A stretch of 64,000 nucleotides of DNA, taken from positions 1-64,000 of the forward strand of contig NZ_CALNCS010000068.1 in assembly GCF_937875145.1 (NCBI RefSeq), given 5' to 3'. Shown here piece by piece: positions 26,107-35,610 of the stretch. The notes under the pieces are model-generated. The model searched no databases. It worked only from the letters and a program-made list of their open reading frames with translations, and had not been told where the DNA came from. Origin of the DNA: Alkalibaculum bacchi (lineage in GTDB: Bacteria; Bacillota; Clostridia; Eubacteriales; Alkalibacteraceae). The translations under genes were made by a program, and so were the position numbers. Positions within the stretch are counted from its first letter, which is position 1, and the number at the start of each line of letters is the position of its first letter.

Positions 26107-28506
26107 ATGAGTAATTATTTTGGTCATCTAACACCTAGAATGAAGCAATATCGTGAATCCGTATTAGATAAAAAACCATATATAGATGCAGAACGTGCAG
26201 TTCTTGCTACAGAATCCTACAAAGAAAACCAAGGGAAACCTGTTAATTTACAACGTGCACTAATGTTAAAAAACATTTTAGAGAATATGACAATTTATAT
26301 TGAGGATGAAACATTTATTGTTGGAAATCAAGCATCTTCCAATAATGACGCACCAATCTTTCCAGAGTACACGATGGAATTTGTTATAAATGAATTAGAT
26401 AAATTTGAAAAACGTGACGGAGATGTTTTTTACATAACAGAAGATACAAAAGAAAAATTACGTTTGATTGCTCCTTTTTGGGATGGAAAATCACTTAGAG
26501 ATTATTCTAAATCTTTATTGCCAGATGAAGTAGCTCCATTCTTGGGATTTTTTGGAATGGAAGGAAAAATGAATTCTGGTGATGCTCACTTAGCTGCTGA
26601 TTATCCTCAACTATTAAAAGTAGGACTACGTGGATATGAAGAGCGTACTCGAAAACTTAAAAGTAAATTAGATTTAACTGTTCCTGAGAATATTGATAAG
26701 TATCATTTTTATCAATCTGTATTAATTGTAATCGATGCTGTGCACACTTATGCAAAGCGTTTCTCAAAACTAGCTCTTGAAATGGCAAAAAATGCTACAC
26801 CTGAACGAGCAGAAGAATTAAGAGAAATCAGTCGAATTACAGCAAAAGTACCATATGAGCCAGCAGAGACTCTCGCAGAGGCTATTCAATCTGTATGGTT
26901 TATACAAGTTATGCTACAAATTGAATCAAATGGACATTCATTGTCTTACGGACGTTTCGATCAATTCATGAATCCATATTATGAAGCGGATCTAGTAGCT
27001 GGTCGTATTACAGAAGAACATGCAGTTGAACTCTTAGCAAACTTATGGATTAAGACACTGACTGTTAATAAAGTCCGAAGTCAATCTCATACATTAAGTA
27101 GTGCGGGTAGCCCACTTTATCAAAATGTAACAATAGGTGGTCAAACTCGAGACAAAAAAGATGCTGTCAATAAAATGTCTTATTTGGTTTTACGAAGCAT
27201 AGCTCAGACAAAATTGCCACAGCCAAACTTAACAGTACGTTATCATGCAGGATTAGACAATGAGTTTATGAGCGAGTGTATTGAAGTCGTTAAATTGGGA
27301 TTTGGTATGCCAGCTTTCAACAATGATGAGACTATAATTCCATCGTTTATAGATTATGGAGTATCTGAAGAAGATGCCTATGACTATAGTGCTATTGGAT
27401 GTGTAGAGACTGCAGTTCCAGGCAAATGGGGCTATCGCTGTACAGGTATGAGCTATATGAACTTCCCTAAAATTTTGCTTATTACCATGAATGATGGAGT
27501 AGATCCAGCTAGTGGACTACGTTTCGCAGAAGGAAAAGGTCATTTTACACAAATGAAATCTTATGAAGATTTGATGGCTGCATGGGATAGTATTGTTCGT
27601 GAGATTACTCGTTTGAGTGTTATTGTGGAAAATACATGCGATATTGGAATAGAGCGAAAAGCTCCTGATATTTTATGCTCTACGTTAACTCAAGACTGTA
27701 TTGGAAGAGGTAAAACCATTAAAGAGGGTGGAGCGATTTATGACTTTATCTCTGGTTTACAAGTAGGAATCGCAAATATGGCAGACTCGCTAGCTGCAAT
27801 TAAAAAATTAGTTTACGAAGAAGGTAAGATTACTCAACAAGAACTTTGGGATGCGTTAATGAACGATTTCCAAAGCCCTCGTGGAAAAGAAATTCAAGAA
27901 TTATTAATGGAAGATGCACCTAAATACGGTAATGATGAGGATTATGTAGATCAATTAATTGTAGAAGCATACGATAGTTATATTGATGAGATTGAAAAAT
28001 ATCCCAATACCCGTCATGGTCGTGGCCCAGTTGGTGGAAGACGTTATGCCGGTACATCTTCTATTTCTGCAAATGTAGGTCAAGGAATGAGTACTTTGGC
28101 TACACCAGATGGACGTAATGCACATGAACCATTAGCTGAAGGGTGTTCACCAGCCCATAATATGGATAAAGCTGGACCTACAGGAGTATTCAAATCTGTT
28201 GCAAAATTGCCAACTGAAAAAATCGTTGGTGGAGTCTTGTTGAATCAAAAGGTAAATCCTATGGTTCTATCAAAAGAAGAAGACAAACAGAAATTGATTA
28301 TGTTAATTAGAGCATTCTTCAATCGATTGAAAGGATATCACGTTCAATACAATGTAGTATCACGTGAGACCCTATTAGATGCACAAAAACACCCAGAGGA
28401 TCATAGAGATTTAATTGTCCGAGTTGCAGGGTATTCCGCTTTCTTTAATGTCCTTTCTAAGGCAACACAAGACGATATTATCGAAAGAACGGAACATGTG
28501 ATTTAA
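26107..28506 (+). CDS. Glycyl radical enzyme, PflD/YbiW-like lyase or dehydratase
   Basis: 799-aa glycyl radical enzyme. The thiyl-radical cysteine is C432 followed by E434 in IGCVETAVPGKWG; this CVE arrangement belongs to eliminases/dehydratases and not to pyruvate formate-lyase, which has two adjacent cysteines. The radical glycine is G775 in VRVAGYSAFF. ATG behind AAGGAGG. The nearby PTS and the DeoR-type sugar repressor suggest a phosphorylated sugar or polyol substrate. One known family activity that fits is 1,5-anhydroglucitol-6-phosphate lyase (YbiW in E. coli, encoded beside a fructose-6-phosphate aldolase). Glycerol or propanediol dehydratase remains possible. Confidence 0.88.
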   Translation: MSNYFGHLTPRMKQYRESVLDKKPYIDAERAVLATESYKENQGKPVNLQRALMLKNILENMTIYIEDETFIVGNQASSNNDAPIFPEYTMEFVINELDKFEKRDGDVFYITEDTKEKLRLIAPFWDGKSLRDYSKSLLPDEVAPFLGFFGMEGKMNSGDAHLAADYPQLLKVGLRGYEERTRKLKSKLDLTVPENIDKYHFYQSVLIVIDAVHTYAKRFSKLALEMAKNATPERAEELREISRITAKVPYEPAETLAEAIQSVWFIQVMLQIESNGHSLSYGRFDQFMNPYYEADLVAGRITEEHAVELLANLWIKTLTVNKVRSQSHTLSSAGSPLYQNVTIGGQTRDKKDAVNKMSYLVLRSIAQTKLPQPNLTVRYHAGLDNEFMSECIEVVKLGFGMPAFNNDETIIPSFIDYGVSEEDAYDYSAIGCVETAVPGKWGYRCTGMSYMNFPKILLITMNDGVDPASGLRFAEGKGHFTQMKSYEDLMAAWDSIVREITRLSVIVENTCDIGIERKAPDILCSTLTQDCIGRGKTIKEGGAIYDFISGLQVGIANMADSLAAIKKLVYEEGKITQQELWDALMNDFQSPRGKEIQELLMEDAPKYGNDEDYVDQLIVEAYDSYIDEIEKYPNTRHGRGPVGGRRYAGTSSISANVGQGMSTLATPDGRNAHEPLAEGCSPAHNMDKAGPTGVFKSVAKLPTEKIVGGVLLNQKVNPMVLSKEEDKQKLIMLIRAFFNRLKGYHVQYNVVSRETLLDAQKHPEDHRDLIVRVAGYSAFFNVLSKATQDDIIERTEHVI

Positions 28507-28544
28507 TAATAATCTAAAAATAAAACCCCCCTTCTTTAAATAAT

Positions 28545-28590
28545 AAGAGGATACCATGTTTGTATAAGAGCATAGTATCCTCTTTATAAA
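28545..28590 (+). terminator. Terminator after the glycyl radical enzyme
   Basis: AAGAGGATAC (28545-28554) pairs with GTATCCTCTT (28575-28584); CAT/ATG can extend the stem. Short T tail. Confidence 0.7.
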
Positions 28591-28707
28591 ATGAAAAATA
28601 TTTATGTAATGCATAGAAAAAATGATAAGGCAAAGAATGGTCTGAATTCCTTTAATGTATTGTAGTATAATATAAATATACGAAATTTTTTATTAAGAGG
28701 GATCCCT

Positions 28708-30081
28708 ATGAAATTAAATACAAGTCAAGGGCTTGCACAACAACAAAAACAAATATTAACCACACAAATGCGGCATTCCTTGCAAATTTTAGAGATGCCA
28801 ATTGTGGATTTAAAGATGGATATTTCAAAAAAAGTAGAAGAGAATCCTCTTTTAGAAGCTCATTATGAAGCCGATCATCCGAGACAGGATGAATTAGATA
28901 AGCTTGTTCGAGATGGGAAAAGGACTGAGAAAGAGTATTCTTTTTCGGACACGATTCATTATAATCCTGATAAAGATGTAGATCCTCTCAATTTTGTTAC
29001 AGTAGAGAAAACATTAAAAGATTTTTTGAAAGAGCAACTAGTGGATGTAAAAGAATCTCATAAGATAAAGAGTATTTGCATTTATATCATCGAAAATCTT
29101 GATGAACGAGGATATTTAAATGATAGCGTAGAGAATATAGCAAAAGATTTACATTGTAGCCCTGAGGATGTAGAATACGCATTACAATGTATACAACGGT
29201 TTGAGCCATATGGTATAGCTGCGAGGGATTTAATAGAATGTTTAGAAATACAAATTGCTAAAAAAGGTATAGAAGATCAAAAATTAACAGAAATTGTTCA
29301 GTATCATCTTCCTCTAATAGCCGATAATAAACTTAAAAACATTGCTACTCTACTAAAAATAAGTATGGAAGAGGTGCAAGAGTATATAAGTATTATCAAA
29401 GATTTAGAGCCAAAACCTTCAAGAGGTTTTTTTACTGGCGATGAAGATGTATATATTATTCCTGAAGCTTATATTGAGATTATTGATGGAGAAGTGGTTT
29501 TAATACTTAATGATAAACTACTGCCTACATTAGCCATTAATCAATACTATGCGAATATAGCAAAAGAAAAAGGAAATAAGGAAGCAAGTCAATATGTAAA
29601 AGAAAAATTAAATGATGCCAAGGTTTTTATGAAAGCTGTGGATTTAAGAAAGGGCACCATCTCTCAGGTTTTGCAGTATATGGTAGAGAAACAAGGAGAA
29701 TATTTTTGTAATGGTTTGCAGTATTTAAAACCTATGTCCATTGGAGAGGTTGCAGAACAGCTTCATTTAAGCGAATCTACTATTAGTCGAGCAATTAAAG
29801 AAAAGTACATACTAACTCCACATGGAATGGTCAAAATAAGAGAGTTGTTTACTAGTGGTATAAAATCTACTGGGCATAAAGACGACTTGATTTCGTCTAA
29901 TTCGGTCATGTTTCAAATAAAAGAGTTTATTGACGCAGAAGACAAGTACCGTCCCTTGTCTGACAAAGCTATTGCGGAGGCTTTAAAAGAAAAAGGCGTA
30001 AAAATCGCAAGGAGAACAGTAGCTAAATATCGAGAAGAATTAGCGATTCCTTCTTCTAGTAAAAGAAAACAATACAAATAG
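28708..30081 (+). CDS. rpoN: RNA polymerase sigma-54 factor
   Basis: Alternative sigma factor recognising -24/-12 promoters, dependent on AAA+ activators (457 aa). Glutamine-rich region I (GLAQQQKQILTTQMRHSLQILEMP), the core-binding domain, a helix-turn-helix (SIGEVAEQLHLSESTISRAI) and the RpoN box ARRTVAKYREEL are all present. ATG behind AGAGGG, with TATAAT about 40 bases upstream. It lies within reach of the LevR-like activator and the sigma-54 promoter, so the whole circuit is in one locus. Confidence 0.96.
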   Translation: MKLNTSQGLAQQQKQILTTQMRHSLQILEMPIVDLKMDISKKVEENPLLEAHYEADHPRQDELDKLVRDGKRTEKEYSFSDTIHYNPDKDVDPLNFVTVEKTLKDFLKEQLVDVKESHKIKSICIYIIENLDERGYLNDSVENIAKDLHCSPEDVEYALQCIQRFEPYGIAARDLIECLEIQIAKKGIEDQKLTEIVQYHLPLIADNKLKNIATLLKISMEEVQEYISIIKDLEPKPSRGFFTGDEDVYIIPEAYIEIIDGEVVLILNDKLLPTLAINQYYANIAKEKGNKEASQYVKEKLNDAKVFMKAVDLRKGTISQVLQYMVEKQGEYFCNGLQYLKPMSIGEVAEQLHLSESTISRAIKEKYILTPHGMVKIRELFTSGIKSTGHKDDLISSNSVMFQIKEFIDAEDKYRPLSDKAIAEALKEKGVKIARRTVAKYREELAIPSSSKRKQYK

Positions 30082-30277
30082 TGTATTCTATGAAATTGTT
30101 GGATTTACCAATGAAGAAAGGAATCTTTCTTTAAAATATCTTATTTATTACAAATAAAACTAATTTAAGTTCTAAAGGATGGAGAAAAGCTTAATTTTTA
30201 TAAAAAAACATTGTGTCCATTTTGAGAATAGTATAATATATTTAACTATGGAGGTGAACACAAAAATTGAATACAAT

Positions 30278-30422
30278 AGCGCCAGGACTCATGTATTGAG
30301 TTGACGAGGATGGGGAGTATCGAAATACTCGGCGGATGCCCCAAACAGTTTAAATTCTCCTAAGCTGTCTAAAGGTTTAAAACCCACAGGTAACTGTGAA
30401 ACAAAGACCTTTCTGAAAATAT
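30278..30422 (+). ncRNA. glmS ribozyme (glucosamine-6-phosphate riboswitch)
   Basis: Self-cleaving leader RNA that destroys the glmS message when GlcN6P is plentiful. Core sequences are recognisable: GCGCCAGGACTC at the 5' end (cleavage between 30278 and 30279), AGTTGACGAGGATGGGG, the hairpin GAGTATCGAAATACTC, GGCGGATGCCCC, and the ACAGGTAACTGT element near the 3' end. It lies 150 bases before the glmS start. A TATAAT at 30232-30237 may be the -10 of the transcript. The 3' boundary is approximate. Confidence 0.92.
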
Positions 30423-30573
30423 GGTTATTTATGGTAACCTTTCTTTGCTATGCTCTATAGCAGTTTCTTTTTTGGTACAAATAAAAATATGTAGTCTAAA
30501 GATTAGTAGACGGTAAGAATCTCTTTTGCTATAAGCTTACAAAAGAGTCCCTGTTTTGAAAGGAGAATGAATT
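30423..30573 (+). other. Structured spacer between ribozyme and glmS
   Basis: Two hairpins: GCTAT...ATAGC followed by a T-rich run near 30449-30475, and CTCTTTTG/CAAAAGAG near 30522-30548 just before the ribosome site GAAAGGAG. The first looks like a weak terminator inside the leader. No gene seen. Confidence 0.4.
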
Positions 30574-32403
30574 ATGTGTGGTATCGTAGGATATATTGGA
30601 AATAAAAAGGCAACAGAAGTACTGATTAACGGATTAAGTAGATTAGAATATAGAGGTTATGACTCAGCTGGTGTAGCTGTTAGCCAAGGCGGAAAAATAC
30701 ATACCAAAAAGCGTAAAGGTAGATTAAAGGTATTAGAAGAGCTTATGGAAAAAGAGCCCTTAGAAGGGACCATTGGGATAGGGCACACTAGATGGGCGAC
30801 TCATGGGGAACCATCGGATGTAAATTCTCACCCCCATGCCAATGCAGATCATTCTATAGTAATTGTTCATAACGGAATCATTGAAAACTATATGGAATTA
30901 AAGGAAGAACTCATAAAAAAGGGGTATCGGTTTTTATCGGATACAGATACAGAGGTTATTGCTCATTTGTTAGATAGTTTATATCAAGGAGATATGGTAA
31001 AAACGGTTAGAGAAGCAACTACTTATTTAAAGGGCTCTTATGCTTTAGGTGTTTTATGTCACAATGAGCCAGATAAGATCATAGCAGTGAGAAAAGATAG
31101 CCCTTTGGTTATTGGCGTTGGAGAAAATGAAAACTTCATAGCATCTGATATTCCGGCAATTTTAAATTATACGAGAAATGTGTATTTATTGGATGACAAG
31201 GAAATTGCCATCTTGACAAAGGAAAATGTGATTGTATTAGATCAACATGGAGAAGAAGCAGGAAAACAAATCTTTAAAGTAGACTGGGACGCTGCAGATG
31301 CAGAAAAAGGTGGCTACGAGCACTTTATGCTAAAGGAAATTCACGAACAACCAAAAGCATTAAGAGATACGTTGACTTCGAGACTTTATGATGATAAAAA
31401 AGAAATTGTATTAGATAAAATCAAATTAGGAAAAGAAGAATTAGAACAAATAAATCGAATTTATATTGTAGCATGTGGCACTGCATACCATGCTGGATTA
31501 ATTGGAAAATATTCTATTGAAAAATACGCTAGAATTCCTGTTGAAGCAGATATTGCTTCAGAGTTTAGATATAGAAACCCGATTATGGACGAGAAAACCC
31601 TGTTAATTCTCATTAGTCAATCAGGAGAAACTGCAGATACTTTAGCAGCTATGAGATTAGCAAAGCAAAAGGGAGCTCGAGTCATGGCTGTTACCAATGT
31701 AGTAGGAAGTTCTGTTTCTAGAGAAGCAGACGATGTACTCTACACATGGGCAGGACCAGAAATTGCCGTAGCTTCTACAAAAGCCTATACCACTCAATTA
31801 GCGTGTATGTACATGATCGCCTTACATTTAGGAATGTTAAAGGGAACGATTAATGAAGAAGAACTGACTAAAATCCAGGAGTCCTTAAAGGCTAGCCCTG
31901 AAATGGTCGAGGAAGTTATTAAAAAAGAAAGTGCCATTAAAGAATTTGCGTACGACAAATTTAATGTAAATGATGTATTCTTCTTAGGAAGAGGTTTAGA
32001 CTACTACGCTAGTTTAGAGGGCTCTTTGAAGATGAAAGAGATTTCCTATATTCATTCAGAAGCTTATCCAGCAGGGGAGTTAAAACATGGTCCTATTGCA
32101 TTAATAGAAGAGGGGACAGTGGTTATAGCCCTTTGCACTCAAACAGAATTGCTTGAGAAGATGATGAGCAATATTAAAGAAGTAAAAGCTAGAGGAGCAT
32201 ATGTTGTAGCCTTAGCCAAAGAAAGCGATAAAGCAATAGAAAAGGAAGCAGATAAAGTCTTCTATATTCCTGATACAAAAGACGATATTGCACCGATCCC
32301 CACAGTAGTAATATTACAAATACTAGCTTATTATTTATCTGTAGCGAGAGGTTGCGATGTAGACAAGCCAAGAAACCTTGCTAAGTCTGTTACAGTAGAA
32401 TAG
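30574..32403 (+). CDS. glmS: Glutamine-fructose-6-phosphate aminotransferase
   Basis: Makes glucosamine-6-phosphate from fructose-6-phosphate and glutamine, the entry to amino-sugar and cell wall synthesis (609 aa). N-terminal glutaminase with the catalytic C2 (MCGIVGYIG), GHTRWATHG and two SIS isomerase domains (CGTAYHAGLIG, ISQSGETADTLAA; GRGLDYYASLEGSLKMKE), ending in LAKSVTVE. ATG behind GAAAGGAG. Controlled by the ribozyme in its leader. Confidence 0.97.
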   Translation: MCGIVGYIGNKKATEVLINGLSRLEYRGYDSAGVAVSQGGKIHTKKRKGRLKVLEELMEKEPLEGTIGIGHTRWATHGEPSDVNSHPHANADHSIVIVHNGIIENYMELKEELIKKGYRFLSDTDTEVIAHLLDSLYQGDMVKTVREATTYLKGSYALGVLCHNEPDKIIAVRKDSPLVIGVGENENFIASDIPAILNYTRNVYLLDDKEIAILTKENVIVLDQHGEEAGKQIFKVDWDAADAEKGGYEHFMLKEIHEQPKALRDTLTSRLYDDKKEIVLDKIKLGKEELEQINRIYIVACGTAYHAGLIGKYSIEKYARIPVEADIASEFRYRNPIMDEKTLLILISQSGETADTLAAMRLAKQKGARVMAVTNVVGSSVSREADDVLYTWAGPEIAVASTKAYTTQLACMYMIALHLGMLKGTINEEELTKIQESLKASPEMVEEVIKKESAIKEFAYDKFNVNDVFFLGRGLDYYASLEGSLKMKEISYIHSEAYPAGELKHGPIALIEEGTVVIALCTQTELLEKMMSNIKEVKARGAYVVALAKESDKAIEKEADKVFYIPDTKDDIAPIPTVVILQILAYYLSVARGCDVDKPRNLAKSVTVE

Positions 32404-32860
32404 ATAAAAATAATAATTATTCATTTGATTAAAAATAATAAAGTTTGACGAAAGATAATAAAGTATAGTTAAAGATAATAAAGTTTGGTTGAGCCTCGTG
32501 AGGTTAATGAAGGAGAAATCCCGATAGACTGCACGAGGCTTTTTGTTGCCCTGCGACGTATCTAGCACCTGAAACTGCAGAGTGCGAAGCACCGTAGAAG
32601 ATACCCCGCCTGATAAGTAAGCCCATAAATCAATATTGAGAACGCTCCCGATTAAAAAATAAATAAAAAAGTAAATAGAGCCCTACGGGCCTGACAAATC
32701 CTCGCCTAATCCCGTGTCTTGGTCGCTCCTGACCATAATTAAATATATAAATATGTAATTATGCGGCAGCATTTCTTCACTACGATATCCCTATATTGCG
32801 CTTTCCGCCAAGTCGTGTACGTCGCAGAAGTAATTAAATAAATAATTAAATATGAAAGAA
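32404..32860. repeat. Gene-free region with tandem repeats and alternating GC/AT blocks
   Basis: Three tandem 20-bp units (32435-32454, 32455-32474, 32475-32494; core ATAATAAAGT). Next is a terminator-like hairpin AGCCTCGTG (32492-32500)/CACGAGGCT (32532-32540) with a T run, probably ending the glmS transcript. Then GC-rich blocks with small hairpins (GTGC-GAA-GCAC, GCCC-TAC-GGGC, GGTC-GCTCCT-GACC) alternate with AT-only tracts at 32651, 32736 and 32829. No convincing ORF. Confidence 0.55.
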
Positions 32861-32865
32861 AAATC

Positions 32866-32910
32866 AAAGTCTGCTGCAAAACTCTCCATTTCTAAGCAGA
32901 CTTTTTTATC
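32866..32910 (+). terminator. Hairpin terminator AAAGTCTGCT/AGCAGACTTTT
   Basis: Ten-base arms at 32866-32875 and 32895-32904 with a T run. It lies inside a short open frame starting at 32852, which argues against that frame being a gene. It could end a small RNA from the preceding region. Confidence 0.55.
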
Positions 32911-33361
32911 TTTTTTGGCTCTTATTTTTATAATTATATTCAAATTGACTTGCTATAATCAGCAGTTTCACGAGCAGACTTTATTATTCTACCAATATAT
33001 TCAAAATCCGTTTAACTGTAAGTATATTGTGGCTTTGAGGTACTTTAACCTATAACCAAACTTTTTTATACTTTACCAATCAAACATCAAATTCATCAAC
33101 TATAAAGAATGATAAAGATGAATTTGGTGATTATAACAGTATATTGATGTCATAAAAATGTAAATTGTATAAACCTATCTATAGCAAAAACCTGGGAGAG
33201 TACTGAAATAAGTACATGAAATGATTTTTTATGTATTTATAAAACATGATGATGTAAGAAAGGAAGTCACCACACTCCTTAAAATGGTGATTTATTTTGG
33301 AGTCTAAATAAGCTTTTATTAATATTGATTGAGCACTATAATGATATCAGGAGGTGGAATT
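32911..33361. other. AT-rich spacer before the MtlR-like gene
   Basis: AATTCATC/GATGAATT hairpin near 33090-33125 and TCACCA/TGGTGA near 33266-33291, which may be leader structures. No known riboswitch motif could be matched. Confidence 0.35.
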
Positions 33362-35440
33362 GTGTATCTAAATTTAGATGAGAGAAGTATGGAACTATTA
33401 AAAGTAATTGCATCTCAAGAAGATATCACTTCTAAAGACCTACAAGAAGAATTTCACCTAAGCAGAAATCAGCTTGATTACAGTATTCGAAAGATTAACG
33501 AATATCTGCAATTAGAAAATTACGACAAGATTACCCGATCTAATAAAGGCTATTTTAAAGTTGATAAAAAGGTGAAACGGTTTTTCTATGAAAAGAGCAA
33601 TCCAGAAAGCAAAGTAAAGTACATACCAGCAGAAAATGAAAGAGTGCAATTAATTGTTCTCATGCTCTTATCAAAAGATTATGATTTGTCCTTGTTTCAT
33701 TTTTCTGATGCCCTAGAGATCAGTAAGAATACTGTGTTAAGAGATTTCAGTAAAGTTAGAGAATTCTTAGCAGAATATAGTATTGAGTTAAATTATTCTA
33801 GGACAGAAGGTTATTTCCTAGGCGGTAAGGAATGGGATATTAGAAAACTGATACGGCCTGTAGTAGCTAAAATCTACGATTTCTACAATGGTCAAGAAGC
33901 CTTAAAAAAATATGGAAATATGAATCAAACTCAAATAGAAGACTTACAGAATAGAGTAGGGGCTATTGAAAAAAAGCTAAATATTAAGTACAACGATAAA
34001 CGCATTTGGACAGTGCCTTATGAGTTTGCTATTATAACAAAGCGAATTCAAAACAAAAAATATATCGACAATTATTTTGGTATTAAGTTTAACGAATTGT
34101 CTGATACGAAAGAGTACAGCGTAATCAATTCTCTATTTGAGAGCGAGAAGGGTATTGAAATTCCTAGTAAGGAAAAGCTATATATTACACTGCTGCTCCT
34201 GTCGTTGAATTTAGCCGAAGCAAATGCTGAATTAGATATTAGTGCATTAAAGCAAAGCATACTAGAATTTCTTGATCTGTTTGAAAAGAGATCTGCAATT
34301 GTTCTTTACCATAAACAAGAGCTACAAGAGAAGTTGTACTTACACCTTCGCTCAGCAGTATATCGAATTAAGTACAATATGACGATGGAATATCCGTATA
34401 TAGATACTTTAGGTAAAGAATATAAGTCTTTATATCATTTAGTAGAATACTCTTTACAGCCTCTTGAAGATTTTGTGGGAAAGAAGTTTCCGGATCAGGA
34501 AATCATGTTTCTCTCCATTTTTATCGGAGGGTATTTATACAATAAAGATAAAGCTATAAAAAACATCAATGCATTAGTGGTTTGTCCTAATGGGGTCATT
34601 TTCTCTAGTGTATTAAAAAATCAATTAGCGGGGATTTTTCCCTATATCAATTTTTTAAAGTCTGTATCTTTAAGTGAGTTTAATGAAATAAAGAACGATA
34701 TGCAAGCAGATATTGTCTTTTCATCAGTACCTATAGAATTAAATCAAGATGTGGTAGTGATTAAAGAACCTCTCGATGAAACGGAAAAAAAGAGAATTGA
34801 AAATGTAGTATTTCAAAGGCTTTACAATATAAGTAGTGGCAATGTATTTACCAATAAAATCATTCGAATTATAAAAAAGTACTTTGAACTAAATCCAGAT
34901 ATAGAGTTTAAAATTGCCAATGAAATTGAAGATACTTTTCGTTCTCCAATACAAAGTACTAAAAATCAAAGGCTTAAAGAAGAGCCAAATCTAGTAGATA
35001 TCATTAATCTTGACTTAATAAAGATTACTGATGAAGAATTAAGCTGGATAGAAGCTTTAGAAAAAGCAAGTATACCATTAGAGAACGGGGGATATATTAA
35101 TAAAATATATTTCGAAGCGATGAAAAGCCAATATGAAAATATTGTACCTAACATTGTTTTAGGGTCTAGCATAATTATTCCTCACTCTAAGCCTGAAGAT
35201 GGATCAAAGAAATTAGGGATGAGTTTTCTTAAAATCAATAAGGGGATTCCTTATAAAGAGAACAAAAAACTATTTTATATAGTAGTTATATCTACTACAA
35301 ATCAGCGAAACCATATTAATGCAATGCTGCAATTGTACAATATGTCTATGAATCCAAAAGCATTAAAAGAGTTGCAAAAGGCAAAAACTGCTGATGGTAT
35401 ATACAAAGTTTTAGAAAAATATCAAGAAGTAAAAGTGTAA
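33362..35440 (+). CDS. MtlR/LicR-type activator with PRD, EIIB and EIIA domains
   Basis: Transcription activator regulated by PTS phosphorylation (692 aa). N-terminal HTH domains (TSKDLQEEFHLSRNQLDYSIRKI and a second at about 90-130), two PRDs in the middle, a EIIB-Gat-like domain (NALVVCPNGVIFSSVL) and a C-terminal EIIA-Fru/Mtl domain with the phospho-histidine motif IIIPHSKPEDG. The GTG at 33362 is preceded by CAGGAGGTGG, preferred over the in-frame TTG at 33329. It directly precedes the galactitol-family PTS operon and is its likely regulator. Confidence 0.9.
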   Translation: MYLNLDERSMELLKVIASQEDITSKDLQEEFHLSRNQLDYSIRKINEYLQLENYDKITRSNKGYFKVDKKVKRFFYEKSNPESKVKYIPAENERVQLIVLMLLSKDYDLSLFHFSDALEISKNTVLRDFSKVREFLAEYSIELNYSRTEGYFLGGKEWDIRKLIRPVVAKIYDFYNGQEALKKYGNMNQTQIEDLQNRVGAIEKKLNIKYNDKRIWTVPYEFAIITKRIQNKKYIDNYFGIKFNELSDTKEYSVINSLFESEKGIEIPSKEKLYITLLLLSLNLAEANAELDISALKQSILEFLDLFEKRSAIVLYHKQELQEKLYLHLRSAVYRIKYNMTMEYPYIDTLGKEYKSLYHLVEYSLQPLEDFVGKKFPDQEIMFLSIFIGGYLYNKDKAIKNINALVVCPNGVIFSSVLKNQLAGIFPYINFLKSVSLSEFNEIKNDMQADIVFSSVPIELNQDVVVIKEPLDETEKKRIENVVFQRLYNISSGNVFTNKIIRIIKKYFELNPDIEFKIANEIEDTFRSPIQSTKNQRLKEEPNLVDIINLDLIKITDEELSWIEALEKASIPLENGGYINKIYFEAMKSQYENIVPNIVLGSSIIIPHSKPEDGSKKLGMSFLKINKGIPYKENKKLFYIVVISTTNQRNHINAMLQLYNMSMNPKALKELQKAKTADGIYKVLEKYQEVKV

Positions 35441-35535
35441 CAGATGATCTATGATCCGTCATCAATTTGCATGAATATGAAATAATCACAAAGTTTTGTG
35501 TTTTAAGATGTGGGTATAAATATAAAAAATAAATA

Positions 35536-35592
35536 TTGATAGATATAACGCGCAAGCTTTATATAGGGTTGCAACTTAACCTAGGTTTAAGT
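35536..35592 (+). promoter_or_regulatory. Promoter and near-palindrome before the galactitol-type PTS
   Basis: TTGATA (35536-35541), 17 bases, TTATAT (35559-35564). Just downstream, ACTTAACCTAGGTTTAAGT (35574-35592) is a near-perfect palindrome with one extra T, a possible operator. Confidence 0.5.
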
Positions 35593-35610
35593 AGAGAGGA
35601 GGAAAGTTTA

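Noticed and set aside
26107..28506. Pyruvate formate-lyase
   Set aside because: Active site is GCVE with one cysteine, lacking the adjacent cysteine pair of PFL.
32435..32494. CRISPR array
   Set aside because: The three 20-bp units are directly abutting with no spacers and are not identical.
32335..32592. 85-residue minus-strand frame at the glmS 3' end
   Set aside because: Overlaps the glmS coding end and the tandem repeats, no ribosome site, no recognisable product.
32852..33055. 67-residue plus-strand frame before the MtlR-like gene
   Set aside because: Contains a terminator-like hairpin with a T run in its first third and has no ribosome site.
33160..33300. Riboswitch (c-di-GMP or similar) before the MtlR-like gene
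   Set aside because: The words GCAAAAACCTGGGAG and nearby hairpins recalled riboswitch pieces, but no complete conserved core of any class was found.
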